Made by a program: the position numbers and the translations under genes. Under the pieces are notes generated by a model that was given only the letters and a program-made list of their open reading frames with translations, was not told the origin of the DNA and ran no database searches. This document shows positions 1-8,532 of a stretch of DNA of 64,000 nucleotides, piece by piece (the first letter of the stretch is position 1; each line of letters opens with the position of its first letter). This DNA is from Mycolicibacterium mucogenicum DSM 44124 (lineage in GTDB: Bacteria > Actinomycetota > Actinomycetes > Mycobacteriales > Mycobacteriaceae), in the NCBI RefSeq assembly GCF_005670685.2, contig NZ_CP062008.1, positions 1,426,001 through 1,490,000 of the forward strand. Reading direction: 5' to 3'.

Positions 1-1
1 G

Positions 2-577
2 CTGGGGCCGGGAAAGGGGATCGAGCGCGTCATCGATGCGATGAGCGCACTGCACGGCCTCAACGGCCAGCCCCGCTATCTGATCGCCGGCCAGACCCAT
101 CCTCGGGTGCTTGCCGCCGACGGCGAGGCCTACCGTGAGGCCTGCGCCGAGCGAGCACAGCGTGCCGGGGTGGGCCGCGCGGTCCAGTTCGATGCCGGTT
201 ACCGAGACGTAGCGTCCCTGATCGCTCTGATGATGTCCGCGGCGGTCGTGGTGCTGCCTTACGACTCCACCGACCAAGCCACCTCCGGCGTCTTGGTTGA
301 CGCCATCGCCTGCGGTCGGCCGGTCGTCGCGACGGCGTTCCCGCACGCCATCGAGTTGCTGTCCACAGGAGCGGGGATCGTCGTCGGCCATGACGACCCC
401 GACGCGATGCGGTCGGCTCTGCATTCTGTGCTGACCCAGCCCCGGTTGGCCGGTTCCATGGCGGCCGAGGCCCGGCGGCTCGCGCCGTCGATGTCGTGGC
501 CGGTCGTGGCGAAATCGTATCAATCTGTGGCACAACGAATTCTGAGAAGACGTCCGGAGCCCACGTGGCTGGGGTAG
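2..577 (+). CDS. Glycosyltransferase family 4 (GT-B), 5'-truncated by the window edge
   Basis: The frame is open from base 2 and the product begins LGPGKGIERVID, so the N-terminal acceptor domain lies outside the window and about 191 residues of the C-terminal Rossmann domain remain. The LGPGKG loop, the strand LIAGQTHP and the donor-sugar segment TSGVLVDAIACGRPVVAT are the usual GT4 nucleotide-sugar site, with the glutamate of AIEL following. It should move a sugar from a nucleotide donor to a lipid or glycan acceptor; the substrate cannot be read from the sequence. The stop overlaps the next gene, and with the GH130-like gene after it this looks like a three-gene glycan operon. Confidence 0.85.
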   Translation: MGPGKGIERVIDAMSALHGLNGQPRYLIAGQTHPRVLAADGEAYREACAERAQRAGVGRAVQFDAGYRDVASLIALMMSAAVVVLPYDSTDQATSGVLVDAIACGRPVVATAFPHAIELLSTGAGIVVGHDDPDAMRSALHSVLTQPRLAGSMAAEARRLAPSMSWPVVAKSYQSVAQRILRRRPEPTWLG

Positions 578-1587
578 TGCCGGAACCGAAGTTCGACCAC
601 CTGCTGGCCATGACAGATCGGCACGGCACCTTCGAGCACGCCTGCGGCACCCAGCCGCGGCCCGAGCACGGCTACTGCACCGACGACATGGCGCGAGTCC
701 TGGTGGTCGCCAGCCGCGAGCCGAATGCCGACGATGATGTGCATGTGCTGGCCCGACTGGCCGTGAAGTTCCTCGATGGCGCACAGGCGTTCTCGGGCGG
801 TTGCCGTAATCGGTTGGACCGCAACGGTCGTTGGACCGACGACTTCACCTTCGAGGACTGCTGGGGCCGATGCCTATGGGCACTGGGCACGGCCGCCGCG
901 CACAGCGACCTCGGCTTGGTCCGCAGTTTGTCGGTGGTGCAGTTCGAACGGGCTGCCCGTGGCCGGTCCGTCTGGCCTCGCGCGATGGCGTTCGCGGCAC
1001 TGGGCGCCGCGGAGCTGCTCAGCGTCGACCCCGATCATGTCGGGGCACGCCGGCTCATCGATGACTACGCGGAAGGTGTTGCGGCGCAGAGCGGTAAAGT
1101 CGATTGGCAGTGGCCCGAGGAACGCCTGACGTACGTGAACGCGTTGTTGCCCGAGGCGATGATCGCCGCGGGGGATGCACGCGGCGACTCGGCGCTGTGC
1201 CAGCGCGGTCTTGATCTTCTGGAATGGCTGATCGATTGCGAGACCGTTGACGGGCATCTGTCGGTGTGCCCGGCCGGCGGTTGGGCTGCGGGGGAACCGC
1301 GCCCGGCCTTCGATCAGCAACCCGTCGAGGTTGCCGCCTTGGCCGATGCGTGTGCTCGCGCGGCAAGCGTTGATGCCAGTGCCATCTGGACGAGCACCGT
1401 GCGGGTGGCTGCGGCCTGGTTCCAGGGCGCCAACGACGTCGGCGCGGTGATGTGGGATTCGGCAACCGGCGGCGGGTTCGACGGGCTGCACGCCGACGGA
1501 ATCAACCTCAATCAGGGCGCTGAGTCGACGCTCGCGGTGCTGTCCACTTTCCAGCAGGCCCATCGCCTGGTCGCTGTGACGCAATGA
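565..1587 (+). CDS. Unrecognised protein of a GT4-GH130 cluster, probably helical
   Basis: About 340 residues, soluble, no signal peptide or membrane segment. It is rich in Trp, Asp and Glu with repeated amphipathic helices (for example FEDCWGRCLWALG and LTYVNALLPEAMIAAGD), which suggests an alpha/alpha toroid like glycan-processing enzymes; that is inference from pattern. I chose GTG at 565 because GGAG lies five bases upstream. GTG at 577, touching the upstream stop as TAGTG, and an ATG at 496 deep inside the glycosyltransferase gene are alternatives. It is followed by ATGA overlap with the GH130-like gene, so the three proteins are probably made together and act on the same glycan. No catalytic motif is recognised. 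Confidence 0.7.
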   Translation: MAGVVPEPKFDHLLAMTDRHGTFEHACGTQPRPEHGYCTDDMARVLVVASREPNADDDVHVLARLAVKFLDGAQAFSGGCRNRLDRNGRWTDDFTFEDCWGRCLWALGTAAAHSDLGLVRSLSVVQFERAARGRSVWPRAMAFAALGAAELLSVDPDHVGARRLIDDYAEGVAAQSGKVDWQWPEERLTYVNALLPEAMIAAGDARGDSALCQRGLDLLEWLIDCETVDGHLSVCPAGGWAAGEPRPAFDQQPVEVAALADACARAASVDASAIWTSTVRVAAAWFQGANDVGAVMWDSATGGGFDGLHADGINLNQGAESTLAVLSTFQQAHRLVAVTQ

Positions 1588-3062
1588 CTTCGGTGCGTAG
1601 AAGATTGGCCACCCGGCGCCCGCAGCGGTTGACAGCAGATCGTGCACGCGTCATCGCCCGGCTGTTCGTCCCGGGGCAGGAAGGATTCGAGCTCCAGGAG
1701 TCCCGGGCCGGTGCGGTGCTGGCGCGAGTACTGGCCTTGAGCGAGGCCGACGTGCGGGCGGCGCTCGACAGCGTCGCCTTTCGATTCGAGCGGCGGCATC
1801 GTGATCTCGCGGGCACCTTCCGGCGCAACGCACGTGAGCTCGCTGACCGGCTGAAGCCCGGGTTTGCGATCTCTGAGGCCCGAATGTTGCTGTTGGGAGC
1901 CACATTTACGAGCGAGTTTGCCATCGAGGGTGCGGCACTGTGCAATCCGAGCATCGTCGCACATCCGGATCAAACGGGCGTGGCGGCGGGCAGCCTGCGA
2001 TTTGTGATGAGTGTGCGGGGGATCGGCGAGGGGCATCGCTCCTCGATCGGCTTTCGCACCGGCACCGTCGACCATGCGGGCTGCGTGACGATCGACGACG
2101 TGGGGCCGTTCGCCACCGTCGGGACGGTGGTGCCGACATTGCTCGACGCCGCCGTCTTCCGCAGTGAACTGGCGAGACTGGACGATGCCGGCGAGGTCGC
2201 CGACTACGTGCTCGACGCGCTCGGCGACCAGTTCACGCGCACCGACCTCGACGAGCAGTTCGACAGGCTGTATCTGCACCGCAGCACCCGCAAGCACGCG
2301 GCGGAGACCATCGCGTTGATCCGGTCGATCGCCGATCGGTCGTATGCCGTCGAATTCGGTTCAGACACAGGTATTTCCGAGCATGTGCTATGGCCGGCCA
2401 CCAACGCCGAGGCGGCCGGTATGGAGGACGCACGTTTCGTCCGCTTCACGGATGACGACGGCGCCGTCACCTACTACGCCACCTACACGGCGTACAGCGG
2501 ATCGCAAATCCGCCAGCAGCTGTTGACTACCAACGATTTCCGATCGTTCACCTCGGCACCCATGGTCGGTGCGGCGGCCGCCAACAAGGGTTTGGCATTG
2601 TTTCCTCGCCGGATTTCCGGCAGGTTCGCGGCGATGTCGCGGTCGGATCGGGAATCGAACACGGTGGCGTATTCCGACCGGCTGTCGGTGTGGTCTGATG
2701 CCGTGCCCTGCCAGCGCCCGACAGAGTCCTGGGAGACACTGCAATTGGGCAATTGTGGCGCGCCCATCGAGACCGATGCGGGGTGGCTCGTACTCACCCA
2801 CGGTGTCGGCCCGATGCGCACGTACTCGATCGGCGCGATACTCCTCGACCTGGATGACCCCACCCGGATCATCGGCCGGCTGCCCGAGCCGCTGTTGAGC
2901 CCGGAAGTTGATGAGCAGGACGGCTATGTGCCGAACGTGGTGTATTCGTGCGGCGGGTTGGTGCATGCCGACACCCTGGTTTTGCCCTACGGCATCGGCG
3001 ATGCCGCGATCGGCTTCGCCACGGTGACACTGTCGGAGCTGCTGGCAGTGCTGCGGCTGTAG
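1584..3062 (+). CDS. GH130-like glycosidase / mannoside phosphorylase
   Basis: 492 residues, starting in an ATGA overlap with the previous stop. The N-terminal ~110 residues are helical and family-specific. The rest fits a five-bladed beta-propeller: CNPSIVAHPDQ, RFVMSVRGIGEGHRSS and GMEDARFVRF, the last resembling the acidic E-D-x-R segment of GH130 enzymes. Known GH130 members phosphorolyse or hydrolyse beta-mannosides. The partner glycosyltransferase suggests synthesis and turnover, or recycling, of a mannose-type oligosaccharide; this is inference. No signal peptide, so cytoplasmic. The family call rests on the propeller motifs, not on an alignment. Confidence 0.75.
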   Translation: MTSVRRRLATRRPQRLTADRARVIARLFVPGQEGFELQESRAGAVLARVLALSEADVRAALDSVAFRFERRHRDLAGTFRRNARELADRLKPGFAISEARMLLLGATFTSEFAIEGAALCNPSIVAHPDQTGVAAGSLRFVMSVRGIGEGHRSSIGFRTGTVDHAGCVTIDDVGPFATVGTVVPTLLDAAVFRSELARLDDAGEVADYVLDALGDQFTRTDLDEQFDRLYLHRSTRKHAAETIALIRSIADRSYAVEFGSDTGISEHVLWPATNAEAAGMEDARFVRFTDDDGAVTYYATYTAYSGSQIRQQLLTTNDFRSFTSAPMVGAAAANKGLALFPRRISGRFAAMSRSDRESNTVAYSDRLSVWSDAVPCQRPTESWETLQLGNCGAPIETDAGWLVLTHGVGPMRTYSIGAILLDLDDPTRIIGRLPEPLLSPEVDEQDGYVPNVVYSCGGLVHADTLVLPYGIGDAAIGFATVTLSELLAVLRL

Positions 3063-3080
3063 GAGTTGCTCACGGCGGCA

Positions 3081-3944
3081 TCATTGCGCGCTGCGCAACC
3101 GCACCATGCGGGTCGTCGAGCTCTCGTCCAATTCGACGACATCAGTGCGCGAGCGCAGGAAATCACTGAAAGACTTGAACCCCAAAGCCTTTTCGCTGAA
3201 CGACGGATCCATGCGCTTCATCTGCGCCTTGACCGCGGAGTTGTGCAGCCATTCGACGTCGTCCTTCTCCAGCCCGATCTGCAGCGCACGCGTCAGTAGG
3301 GCGGTGGCGGACGTCTGGGGATCGGGCAGTTCGGGTTCATCTGGCTCGGTCTTGCGGCGGGAGCGTCGTGGCGGCGCCGGATCTGTCGAGGGTTCGAGCG
3401 CCGGGACGCCGGGCAGCGAGTCGTAGGTGACGAATTCGTCGCAGGCGGCAGCGAGCGCGCGGCTCGAGGAGCCTGCCACTCCGATGCCGACCACATACCG
3501 GCCGAGGCGCTTGCAACGCTGAGCCAGCGGAATGTAGTCGGAGTCGCCGGCGGCGATCACCACGTGGGTGAGGTCGGGCAGCCGGAACATGTCCTCGACG
3601 GCGTCCACCGCCAGACGGATGTCGGCGCCGTTCTTGCCGTATGCCGCGGCGGGGAAGAGCTGCACGAGGTCGACGGCCCGGCCCACCAGCTGCTGGCGGT
3701 AGCCCGCGTTGACGACCGCTGACCAGTCGGCGTACGCCCGGGTGAGCACCAGGGTCCCGAACGACGAGGCGAAGTCGAGCACCGCGCCGACGTCGACGGT
3801 GGCCTGGGTCAGCTTGTCGGGTTCGAGTCCCTTGGCCTTGTCCTTCTGAAACGAATTGCGACCGTGGACCTGGTCGTAGCGGGAAATGACTATGTTGTCG
3901 AAGTCGAGGTACACCGCGACTCGGGTGGCGGTGGTATCCGTCAT
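3081..3944 (-). CDS. NYN (LabA/DUF88) domain protein with C-terminal OST-HTH/LOTUS-like domain
   Basis: 287 residues, convergent to the GH130-like gene. Residues ~8-175 form a NYN (PIN-like) nuclease fold: AVYLDFDNIV with the first aspartates, a central NGADIRLAVDA and VVIAAGDSDYIPLAQ with the acidic DSD, all matching the metal-site positions of LabA-type NYN proteins. A charged Pro-rich linker (~180-210) leads to a C-terminal ~70-residue helical domain, LLTRALQIGLEKDDVEWLHNSAV followed later by FSDFLRSRTDVVEL, which fits an OST-HTH/LOTUS RNA-binding module. Likely an RNA-processing nuclease acting in the cytoplasm; the RNA target is unknown. Confidence 0.85.
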   Translation of the reverse strand: MTDTTATRVAVYLDFDNIVISRYDQVHGRNSFQKDKAKGLEPDKLTQATVDVGAVLDFASSFGTLVLTRAYADWSAVVNAGYRQQLVGRAVDLVQLFPAAAYGKNGADIRLAVDAVEDMFRLPDLTHVVIAAGDSDYIPLAQRCKRLGRYVVGIGVAGSSSRALAAACDEFVTYDSLPGVPALEPSTDPAPPRRSRRKTEPDEPELPDPQTSATALLTRALQIGLEKDDVEWLHNSAVKAQMKRMDPSFSEKALGFKSFSDFLRSRTDVVELDESSTTRMVRLRSAQ

Positions 3945-4026
3945 GGTCCCAGTCTGGTCTATCGGCGCAGCCTTGTGACGCGAAACCTCGCAGGCGCATC
4001 GTTCGTCGGCTGGTTAACCTGTCGGA

Positions 4027-4902
4027 ATGCTCACGGAACTCGCTGCCATCCCCGGCGGGTCGTGCCGCATGGGTTCACAGGACTTCTACCCCGAGGAAGC
4101 GCCGGTGCACGAGGTGACCGTCGCACCGTTCTCGATCGAACGGCACCCGGTCACCATCGGTCAGTTCGCCGAATTCGTCGCGGAGACCGGATATGTCACC
4201 GTCGCCGAGCAACAGCTGGACCCGGCCGCATTCCCCGGCGTCCCCGCTGACGAGCTCGTTCCCGGGGCGTTGGTGTTCCACCCCACTGCCGGCCCGGTCG
4301 ATCTGCGCAATTGGCGGCAGTGGTGGGCGTGGGTGCCCGGGGCGAGTTGGCAACATCCGTTCGGGCCCGAGTCGTCGATCGCCGACCGCCTCGACCATCC
4401 GGTGGTGCAGGTCGCCTACCCGGACGCCGCGGCGTACGCGGCGTGGGCGGGCCGGCGGCTGCCCACCGAAGAGCAGTGGGAGTACGCCGCTCGGGCGGGC
4501 GCGACCACGGCCTACTCGTGGGGCGACGAAGTTCAGCCGGATGGGCAGCTGATGGCCAACACGTGGCAGGGCCGGTTCCCGTATCACAACACCGGCGCAC
4601 GAGGCTGGGTCGGGACGTCACCGGTAGGCACATTCCCTCCCAACGGTTTTGGGTTGGTCGACATGATCGGCAATGTGTGGGAGTGGACCACCACCCGGTA
4701 CACGCCTCGGCACAGTGCCGCGCCGGAGGTGTCCGGCTGCTGTCCGCCGCCTGGTGGTGACCCGTCGGTGATGCAGACCCTCAAGGGCGGCTCACACCTG
4801 TGCGCGCCGGAGTACTGCCATCGCTACCGGCCCGCGGCGCGGTCGTCGCAGTCGCAGGACAGCGCGACGTCGCACATCGGCTTCCGCTGCATCGCCGACT
4901 GA
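4027..4902 (+). CDS. Formylglycine-generating enzyme (sulfatase-modifying factor)
   Basis: 291 residues, all one FGE-sulfatase domain. It opens with IPGGSCRMGSQDFYPEEAPVH and carries LPTEEQWEYAARAG, NVWEWT and GGSHLCAPEYCHRYRPAARS. The last holds the two copper-binding cysteines, here Cys259 and Cys264, four residues apart as in aerobic FGEs; FRC near the end is a further Cys. Such enzymes oxidise the Cys of a CxPSR motif in type I sulfatases to C-alpha-formylglycine. A matching sulfatase lies at 45456-47267 with Cys58-Ala-Pro-Ser-Arg, so a substrate is present in the window although unlinked. No export signal: it acts on nascent chains in the cytoplasm. Confidence 0.93.
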   Translation: MLTELAAIPGGSCRMGSQDFYPEEAPVHEVTVAPFSIERHPVTIGQFAEFVAETGYVTVAEQQLDPAAFPGVPADELVPGALVFHPTAGPVDLRNWRQWWAWVPGASWQHPFGPESSIADRLDHPVVQVAYPDAAAYAAWAGRRLPTEEQWEYAARAGATTAYSWGDEVQPDGQLMANTWQGRFPYHNTGARGWVGTSPVGTFPPNGFGLVDMIGNVWEWTTTRYTPRHSAAPEVSGCCPPPGGDPSVMQTLKGGSHLCAPEYCHRYRPAARSSQSQDSATSHIGFRCIAD

Positions 4903-5233
4903 GGTGGCGAAAGCGGTCGTCAAACGCCGCTATATAGCCCCCGGTCTAGGCACGGGGCAAGACCGTGCGGTTCGCCGGGCTCGACGGGTCAGTCAGAACC
5001 TGCTGGACCGGTTGTCGGGCGGCTGGGAGTGTAGGTCCCGCGTGGTGTGAAGCGACCGACGTCACTGCACCTGCTCGGCTGCGACGCGCGGATATGTTCC
5101 ACGCAGCGTAGAGTCGAAGAATCGACGGCGTCGAGCCGGATCACAACTTGACTCGAACTGCGCCTGCGTCTGCCACGAGTCAGATTCACCCGTCCTAACA
5201 TCGGGGAATTCAGATGTGCAGCAGGCACTTACC
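4903..5233. other. Intergenic stretch before the Anbu operon
   Basis: 331 bases without a supportable reading frame between the formylglycine-generating enzyme and the Anbu start. It must hold the promoter of the Anbu operon, but I see no convincing -10/-35 pair, repeat or RNA gene in it. Confidence 0.5.
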
Positions 5234-5962
5234 GTGACGTATTGCATCGGCGTGCTGCTCGACGACGGGATCATCTTCGCGGCTGATTCCCGCACCAACG
5301 CGGGCGTCGACAACTTCGCCAAGTTCTGCAAGGTGACGGTGTTCGAGACGCCAGGCGATCGGGTGATCGCGCTGCTGAGTTCGGGAAACCTGGCCGGCAC
5401 CCAGGCCATCATCAGCGTGTTGCGGCAGCGTTGTGCCGACGGCCCCGCGACGACCAACCTGCTTGGTGCGACGACGATGTTCGACGTCGCCCGGTTGGTA
5501 TCGGACGCCATGCGCGAGGTCGACGAGCGTGACGCGGGCTACCTGGACAGCAACCCGGCCGGCTTCAACGCCTCGTTCATCGTCGGCGGTCAGCTCGCCG
5601 GTGAGCCGATGCGACTCTTCCGCATCTACGCCGAGGGCAACTTCATCGAAGCCGGCACCGACACGATGTTCCTGCAGACCGGTGAGACGAAGTACGGCAA
5701 GCCGATCCTCGACCGCGTGCTCGTGCCCCAGACGTCGTTGGCTGACGCCACGAAATGCGTTCTGGTTTCCTTTGATTCGACGATGCGGAGCAACCTGTCG
5801 GTGGGTATGCCGATCGATTTGATCAGCTATGAACGGGACAGCCTGCGCGTGCCGTGGCGGCGCCGATTCGACGAAGGCGACCCCTATTTCACAGCTGTCA
5901 GGGAGGCGTGGAGTGAGGGCACCCGGACCGTGTTCAGCAGGCTACCCGATCTCCGTTGGTGA
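5234..5962 (+). CDS. Anbu-type proteasome-like peptidase
   Basis: I place the start at GTG 5234, not an ATG 18 bases upstream, because this gives Met followed by TYCIGVLLDDGIIFAADSRT. That puts the conserved Thr directly after the initiator Met, as in the Anbu/HslV family where the N-terminal residue is the nucleophile after Met removal. SRTNAGVDN, SSGNLAGTQA and FIVGGQ are typical Anbu segments. The protein is 242 residues, the expected size for one ring subunit. Anbu proteins usually sit with ATP-grasp, alpha-E and transglutaminase genes; here the next genes are an N-formylglutamate amidohydrolase and a transglutaminase. Peptidase activity of Anbu is poorly established, so the role is open. 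Confidence 0.88.
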   Translation: MTYCIGVLLDDGIIFAADSRTNAGVDNFAKFCKVTVFETPGDRVIALLSSGNLAGTQAIISVLRQRCADGPATTNLLGATTMFDVARLVSDAMREVDERDAGYLDSNPAGFNASFIVGGQLAGEPMRLFRIYAEGNFIEAGTDTMFLQTGETKYGKPILDRVLVPQTSLADATKCVLVSFDSTMRSNLSVGMPIDLISYERDSLRVPWRRRFDEGDPYFTAVREAWSEGTRTVFSRLPDLRW

Positions 5963-5969
5963 CTGCGTT

Positions 5970-6689
5970 GTGGCGGATTTCCTGCTCATCACCTGCGAAC
6001 ACGGGGGTAATGACATACCCGCGCCGTTCGGACCGCTCTTTGCAGAACATCGGGCGCTGCTGGACTCCCATCGGGGTTGGGACCCTGGTGCGCTGGTCAT
6101 GGCGGAAGCGCTCGCAGCCGCGAGCCGGGCACCGCTGGTCGCATCGACCACCAGCCGCCTCCTGGTCGATCTGAACCGGTCGATCGGGCACCCGCAGCTC
6201 TTTTCGCCGTTGACGCGGGCCGCATCGAAGGAGGCCAGATCGCAGATCATCGAGCAGTATTACCGCCCGTACCGCGACACGGTGGAAAACGTTGTCAAAC
6301 AATCTATTTCGCGCAGTCAGCGGGTGATTCATCTCTCCTGCCACAGCTTCACCCCAGAACTGGACGGGGTGGTGCGCCGAGCCGATGTCGGGTTGCTCTA
6401 CGACCCTCGTCGGCGCGGAGAGGTCCAGGTGAGCATGCGTTGGCAGGCGTCGCTCGCTGCTCTTCGCCCGGAACTCCGTGTGCGCCGGAATTATCCCTAC
6501 GCGGGTAAGGGGGACGGCCTGACGTCGCACCTGCGCAAGCGCTTTGGGCCAAGCGAGTACGTCGGCGTCGAACTGGAGATCAACCAGCGCATCGTGGTCG
6601 CCGGCGGCCGGCCCTGGGCAGCGCTGCGTGCCGTGCTGATCGATGCCCTGGACACGGCTCGAGCAACCCTGCCGGACCCGCCCGCGTGA
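5970..6689 (+). CDS. N-formylglutamate amidohydrolase family protein
   Basis: 239 residues from GTG 5970, seven bases after the Anbu stop. The N-terminus FLLITCEHGGNDIP contains the EHGG zinc-ligand motif of the family; DSHRGWDPGAL, LLVDLNRS, HLSCHSFTPELDG and GVELEINQR are further family landmarks with the expected His and Glu. Members hydrolyse N-formyl-L-glutamate or similar N-acyl amino acids. In this position, inside an Anbu operon, it might instead cleave an amide bond made or used by the operon; that is inference. An upstream frame extension exists inside the Anbu gene and was rejected because it has no family similarity. Confidence 0.85.
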   Translation: MADFLLITCEHGGNDIPAPFGPLFAEHRALLDSHRGWDPGALVMAEALAAASRAPLVASTTSRLLVDLNRSIGHPQLFSPLTRAASKEARSQIIEQYYRPYRDTVENVVKQSISRSQRVIHLSCHSFTPELDGVVRRADVGLLYDPRRRGEVQVSMRWQASLAALRPELRVRRNYPYAGKGDGLTSHLRKRFGPSEYVGVELEINQRIVVAGGRPWAALRAVLIDALDTARATLPDPPA

Positions 6690-6720
6690 ACCAAACACCA
6701 ACAGCGAGAACGGAGACAGC

Positions 6721-7527
6721 GTGAAAATCAATGTCGGCTTCGAGATGGTCTTCGAGTGCCCGAACCCAACCCCGATCATCTTCAATCTCAACGTCCACTT
6801 CACCCGCGTCTCCGATCTCATCGGTCGCGACGCGTTGCTGGTCGACCCGCCGGTGCCGATGAAGATCTATCGTGACGATTTCGGCAACTGGTGCACCCGC
6901 ATCGTCGCGCCGAAGGGATCCACCCGTGTCCGGGGCGACGCGATCATCAGGGACAGTGGGCTCCCTGATGTCCTGGTCCCAGGGGCGCGCCAGACGCCGG
7001 TCCCGGACCTGCCCGATGAGACGCTCATCTTCCTGCTCGGCAGCCGGTACTGCGATACCGATCGGCTGTCACAGACGGCGTGGGATCTGTTCGGGCAGAC
7101 ACCACCAGGCTGGGATCGCGTTCAGGCCATCTGCGACTACGTGCACCGCCACATCACCTTCGACTACATGCAGGCGGACAGCACCCGCACGGCGTTGGAG
7201 GCCTTCACCGGACGTGTCGGAGTCTGCCGCGATTTCACCCACCTTGCCGTCGCCTTCTGCCGCTGCATGAATATCCCGACGCGTTACTGCACCGGGTATC
7301 TCGGCGACATCGGCATGGCACCGCCTTATGGGCCAATGGATTTCGCCGCCTGGTTCGAGGTGTTTCTCGACGGGCACTGGTACACGTTCGACGCGCGTAA
7401 CAACGTGCCGCGGATCGGCCGGGTGTTGATCGCGCGTGGCCGTGACGCCGCCGACGTAGCGCTGAGCAACGCGTTCGGCGCCAACACGTTGACGAGCTTC
7501 CGGGTCTGGACAGACCAAGTGGCATAG
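6721..7527 (+). CDS. Transglutaminase-like cysteine protease of the Anbu operon
   Basis: 268 residues from GTG 6721, preceded by CGGAGAC as ribosome binding site; an upstream ATG inside the preceding gene is a frame extension. A bacterial transglutaminase-like N-terminal beta domain (FNLNVHFTRVSDLIG, IYRDDFGNWCTRIVAP) precedes the papain-like core. GRVGVCRDFTHLAVAFCR gives the catalytic Cys, HWYTFDARN the His-Asp pair, and RYCTGYL the strand between them. This is the transglutaminase type found with Anbu. It could cleave or form isopeptide bonds. The gene ends the operon. Confidence 0.88.
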   Translation: MKINVGFEMVFECPNPTPIIFNLNVHFTRVSDLIGRDALLVDPPVPMKIYRDDFGNWCTRIVAPKGSTRVRGDAIIRDSGLPDVLVPGARQTPVPDLPDETLIFLLGSRYCDTDRLSQTAWDLFGQTPPGWDRVQAICDYVHRHITFDYMQADSTRTALEAFTGRVGVCRDFTHLAVAFCRCMNIPTRYCTGYLGDIGMAPPYGPMDFAAWFEVFLDGHWYTFDARNNVPRIGRVLIARGRDAADVALSNAFGANTLTSFRVWTDQVA

Positions 7528-7565
7528 ACGACGCGCGACGCGCTAACGCCCCCGGGCCGTTGCAC

Positions 7566-7727
7566 GGTGGCCGCGATCGATCCCGACCAGCTCAGCACAT
7601 GCCGGCGGGTGCTGTCCGAGGTGAGTTCGCTGCCAAGGCCGCGCTGAACATGCTGACCCGCACCAGTGCGGGGGAGATGCTGGAGCAGGACGGCATCTTG
7701 ATGAGTGCCGTCGACACCGGTCGCATC
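7566..7727 (+). pseudogene. Internally deleted remnant of the zinc-ribbon SDR gene at 9754
   Basis: Bases 7566-7634 match the first ~70 bases of the intact gene (9753-9821, including its GTG start) with roughly nine differences. Bases 7632-7727 then match 10906-11001, the conserved TNMAK region, with roughly eleven. About 1.09 kb of the parent (9822-10908) is missing and the two parts join at a shared GCC. The reading frame from the old GTG shifts at the join and stops after 27 codons (...SSLPRPR). It is a relic of a tandem duplication, not a gene. Confidence 0.85.
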
Positions 7728-7848
7728 GGCTTCAATTTGCGCCGACCATGTCGGCGAGCCGCAACGACACAACTACACCCGGATGCATACGTCGGCTCCG
7801 ACATCGAGCGAACTGACAGACCTGCGGGAAACGGACGGAACGCGTTAG

Positions 7849-8532
7849 ATGGCGCGGCATGATGGATGTATGGATTGGACACGACTGGCCCGGTTTGTCC
7901 GCGCGCTCGGCGCCGTCGCAGCGGTGGTCGTGTCGCTGCTGTGCGGCCCGATCGCCGGGTCGGCGGGTGCGGAGGTCGCGGCACCGGCGGGGGACGTCAT
8001 CTCCATCGGTGACCCCAACGCCCTGGGGCAGGTCGATCTGTACCTGGATCCGCTGTGCCCGTACAGCGGCAAGCTGATCCGGAAAGAGGGCGACGAGCTG
8101 GGCCGTCGTATCGAGAGCGGCGCAATTCGGGTGAATCTACGGCTGGTGAACTTCCTCGAAAAGTATTCGGCCAGTGGAACATACGACCGGCGCGCGATCT
8201 ACGCGGCTTTCGTCGTGGCCGGCGAGTCGAAGTCGAGTGACGTCGCGTGGCGCTTCATCCAGCAGATTTTCGCGAAGGAGCACCAGCCGCGTGAGGGCGG
8301 CGATACGGACCTGAGCAACGATCAGTTGGCGGAGCTGGCGGGCCGGGCGGGTGCGCCGCAGTCGGCGCAGGACCTGATTCGGGTCGGCTTGCCGGTCGGC
8401 TACGATTCCCGGGCGATTGCGGCCAACAACCTCACGCTCCTGCACGAGTTTCCGAATCCCGGGGTGCCGCAGGTCGTGATCAATGGGCAGATCGTCGACG
8501 ACGACGACTGGCTGAGTCGGATTCCGGCCTGA
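7849..8532 (+). CDS. Exported DsbA-like thioredoxin-fold protein with a CPYS site
   Basis: 227 residues from ATG 7849, or 220 from ATG 7870 (MDWTRLARF), which is equally plausible. A basic start, a long hydrophobic core (GAVAAVVVSLLC) and a small-residue cleavage zone (GSAGAEV) give a signal peptide. The mature part has a DsbA/mycobacterial oxidoreductase fold: VDLYLDPLCPYSGKL, a helical insertion, then NPGVPQVVINGQ with the cis-Pro loop. The active site is C-P-Y-S, lacking the second Cys, so it cannot make a classical CxxC disulfide and may be an isomerase-like or glutathionylation-type variant, or non-catalytic. Stand-alone gene. Confidence 0.83.
   Translation: MARHDGCMDWTRLARFVRALGAVAAVVVSLLCGPIAGSAGAEVAAPAGDVISIGDPNALGQVDLYLDPLCPYSGKLIRKEGDELGRRIESGAIRVNLRLVNFLEKYSASGTYDRRAIYAAFVVAGESKSSDVAWRFIQQIFAKEHQPREGGDTDLSNDQLAELAGRAGAPQSAQDLIRVGLPVGYDSRAIAANNLTLLHEFPNPGVPQVVINGQIVDDDDWLSRIPA

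Noticed and set aside
496-564. ATG 496 as start of the second gene
   Set aside because: It lies 82 bases inside the glycosyltransferase gene and its first residues are not family-like; GTG 565 has a better ribosome binding site.
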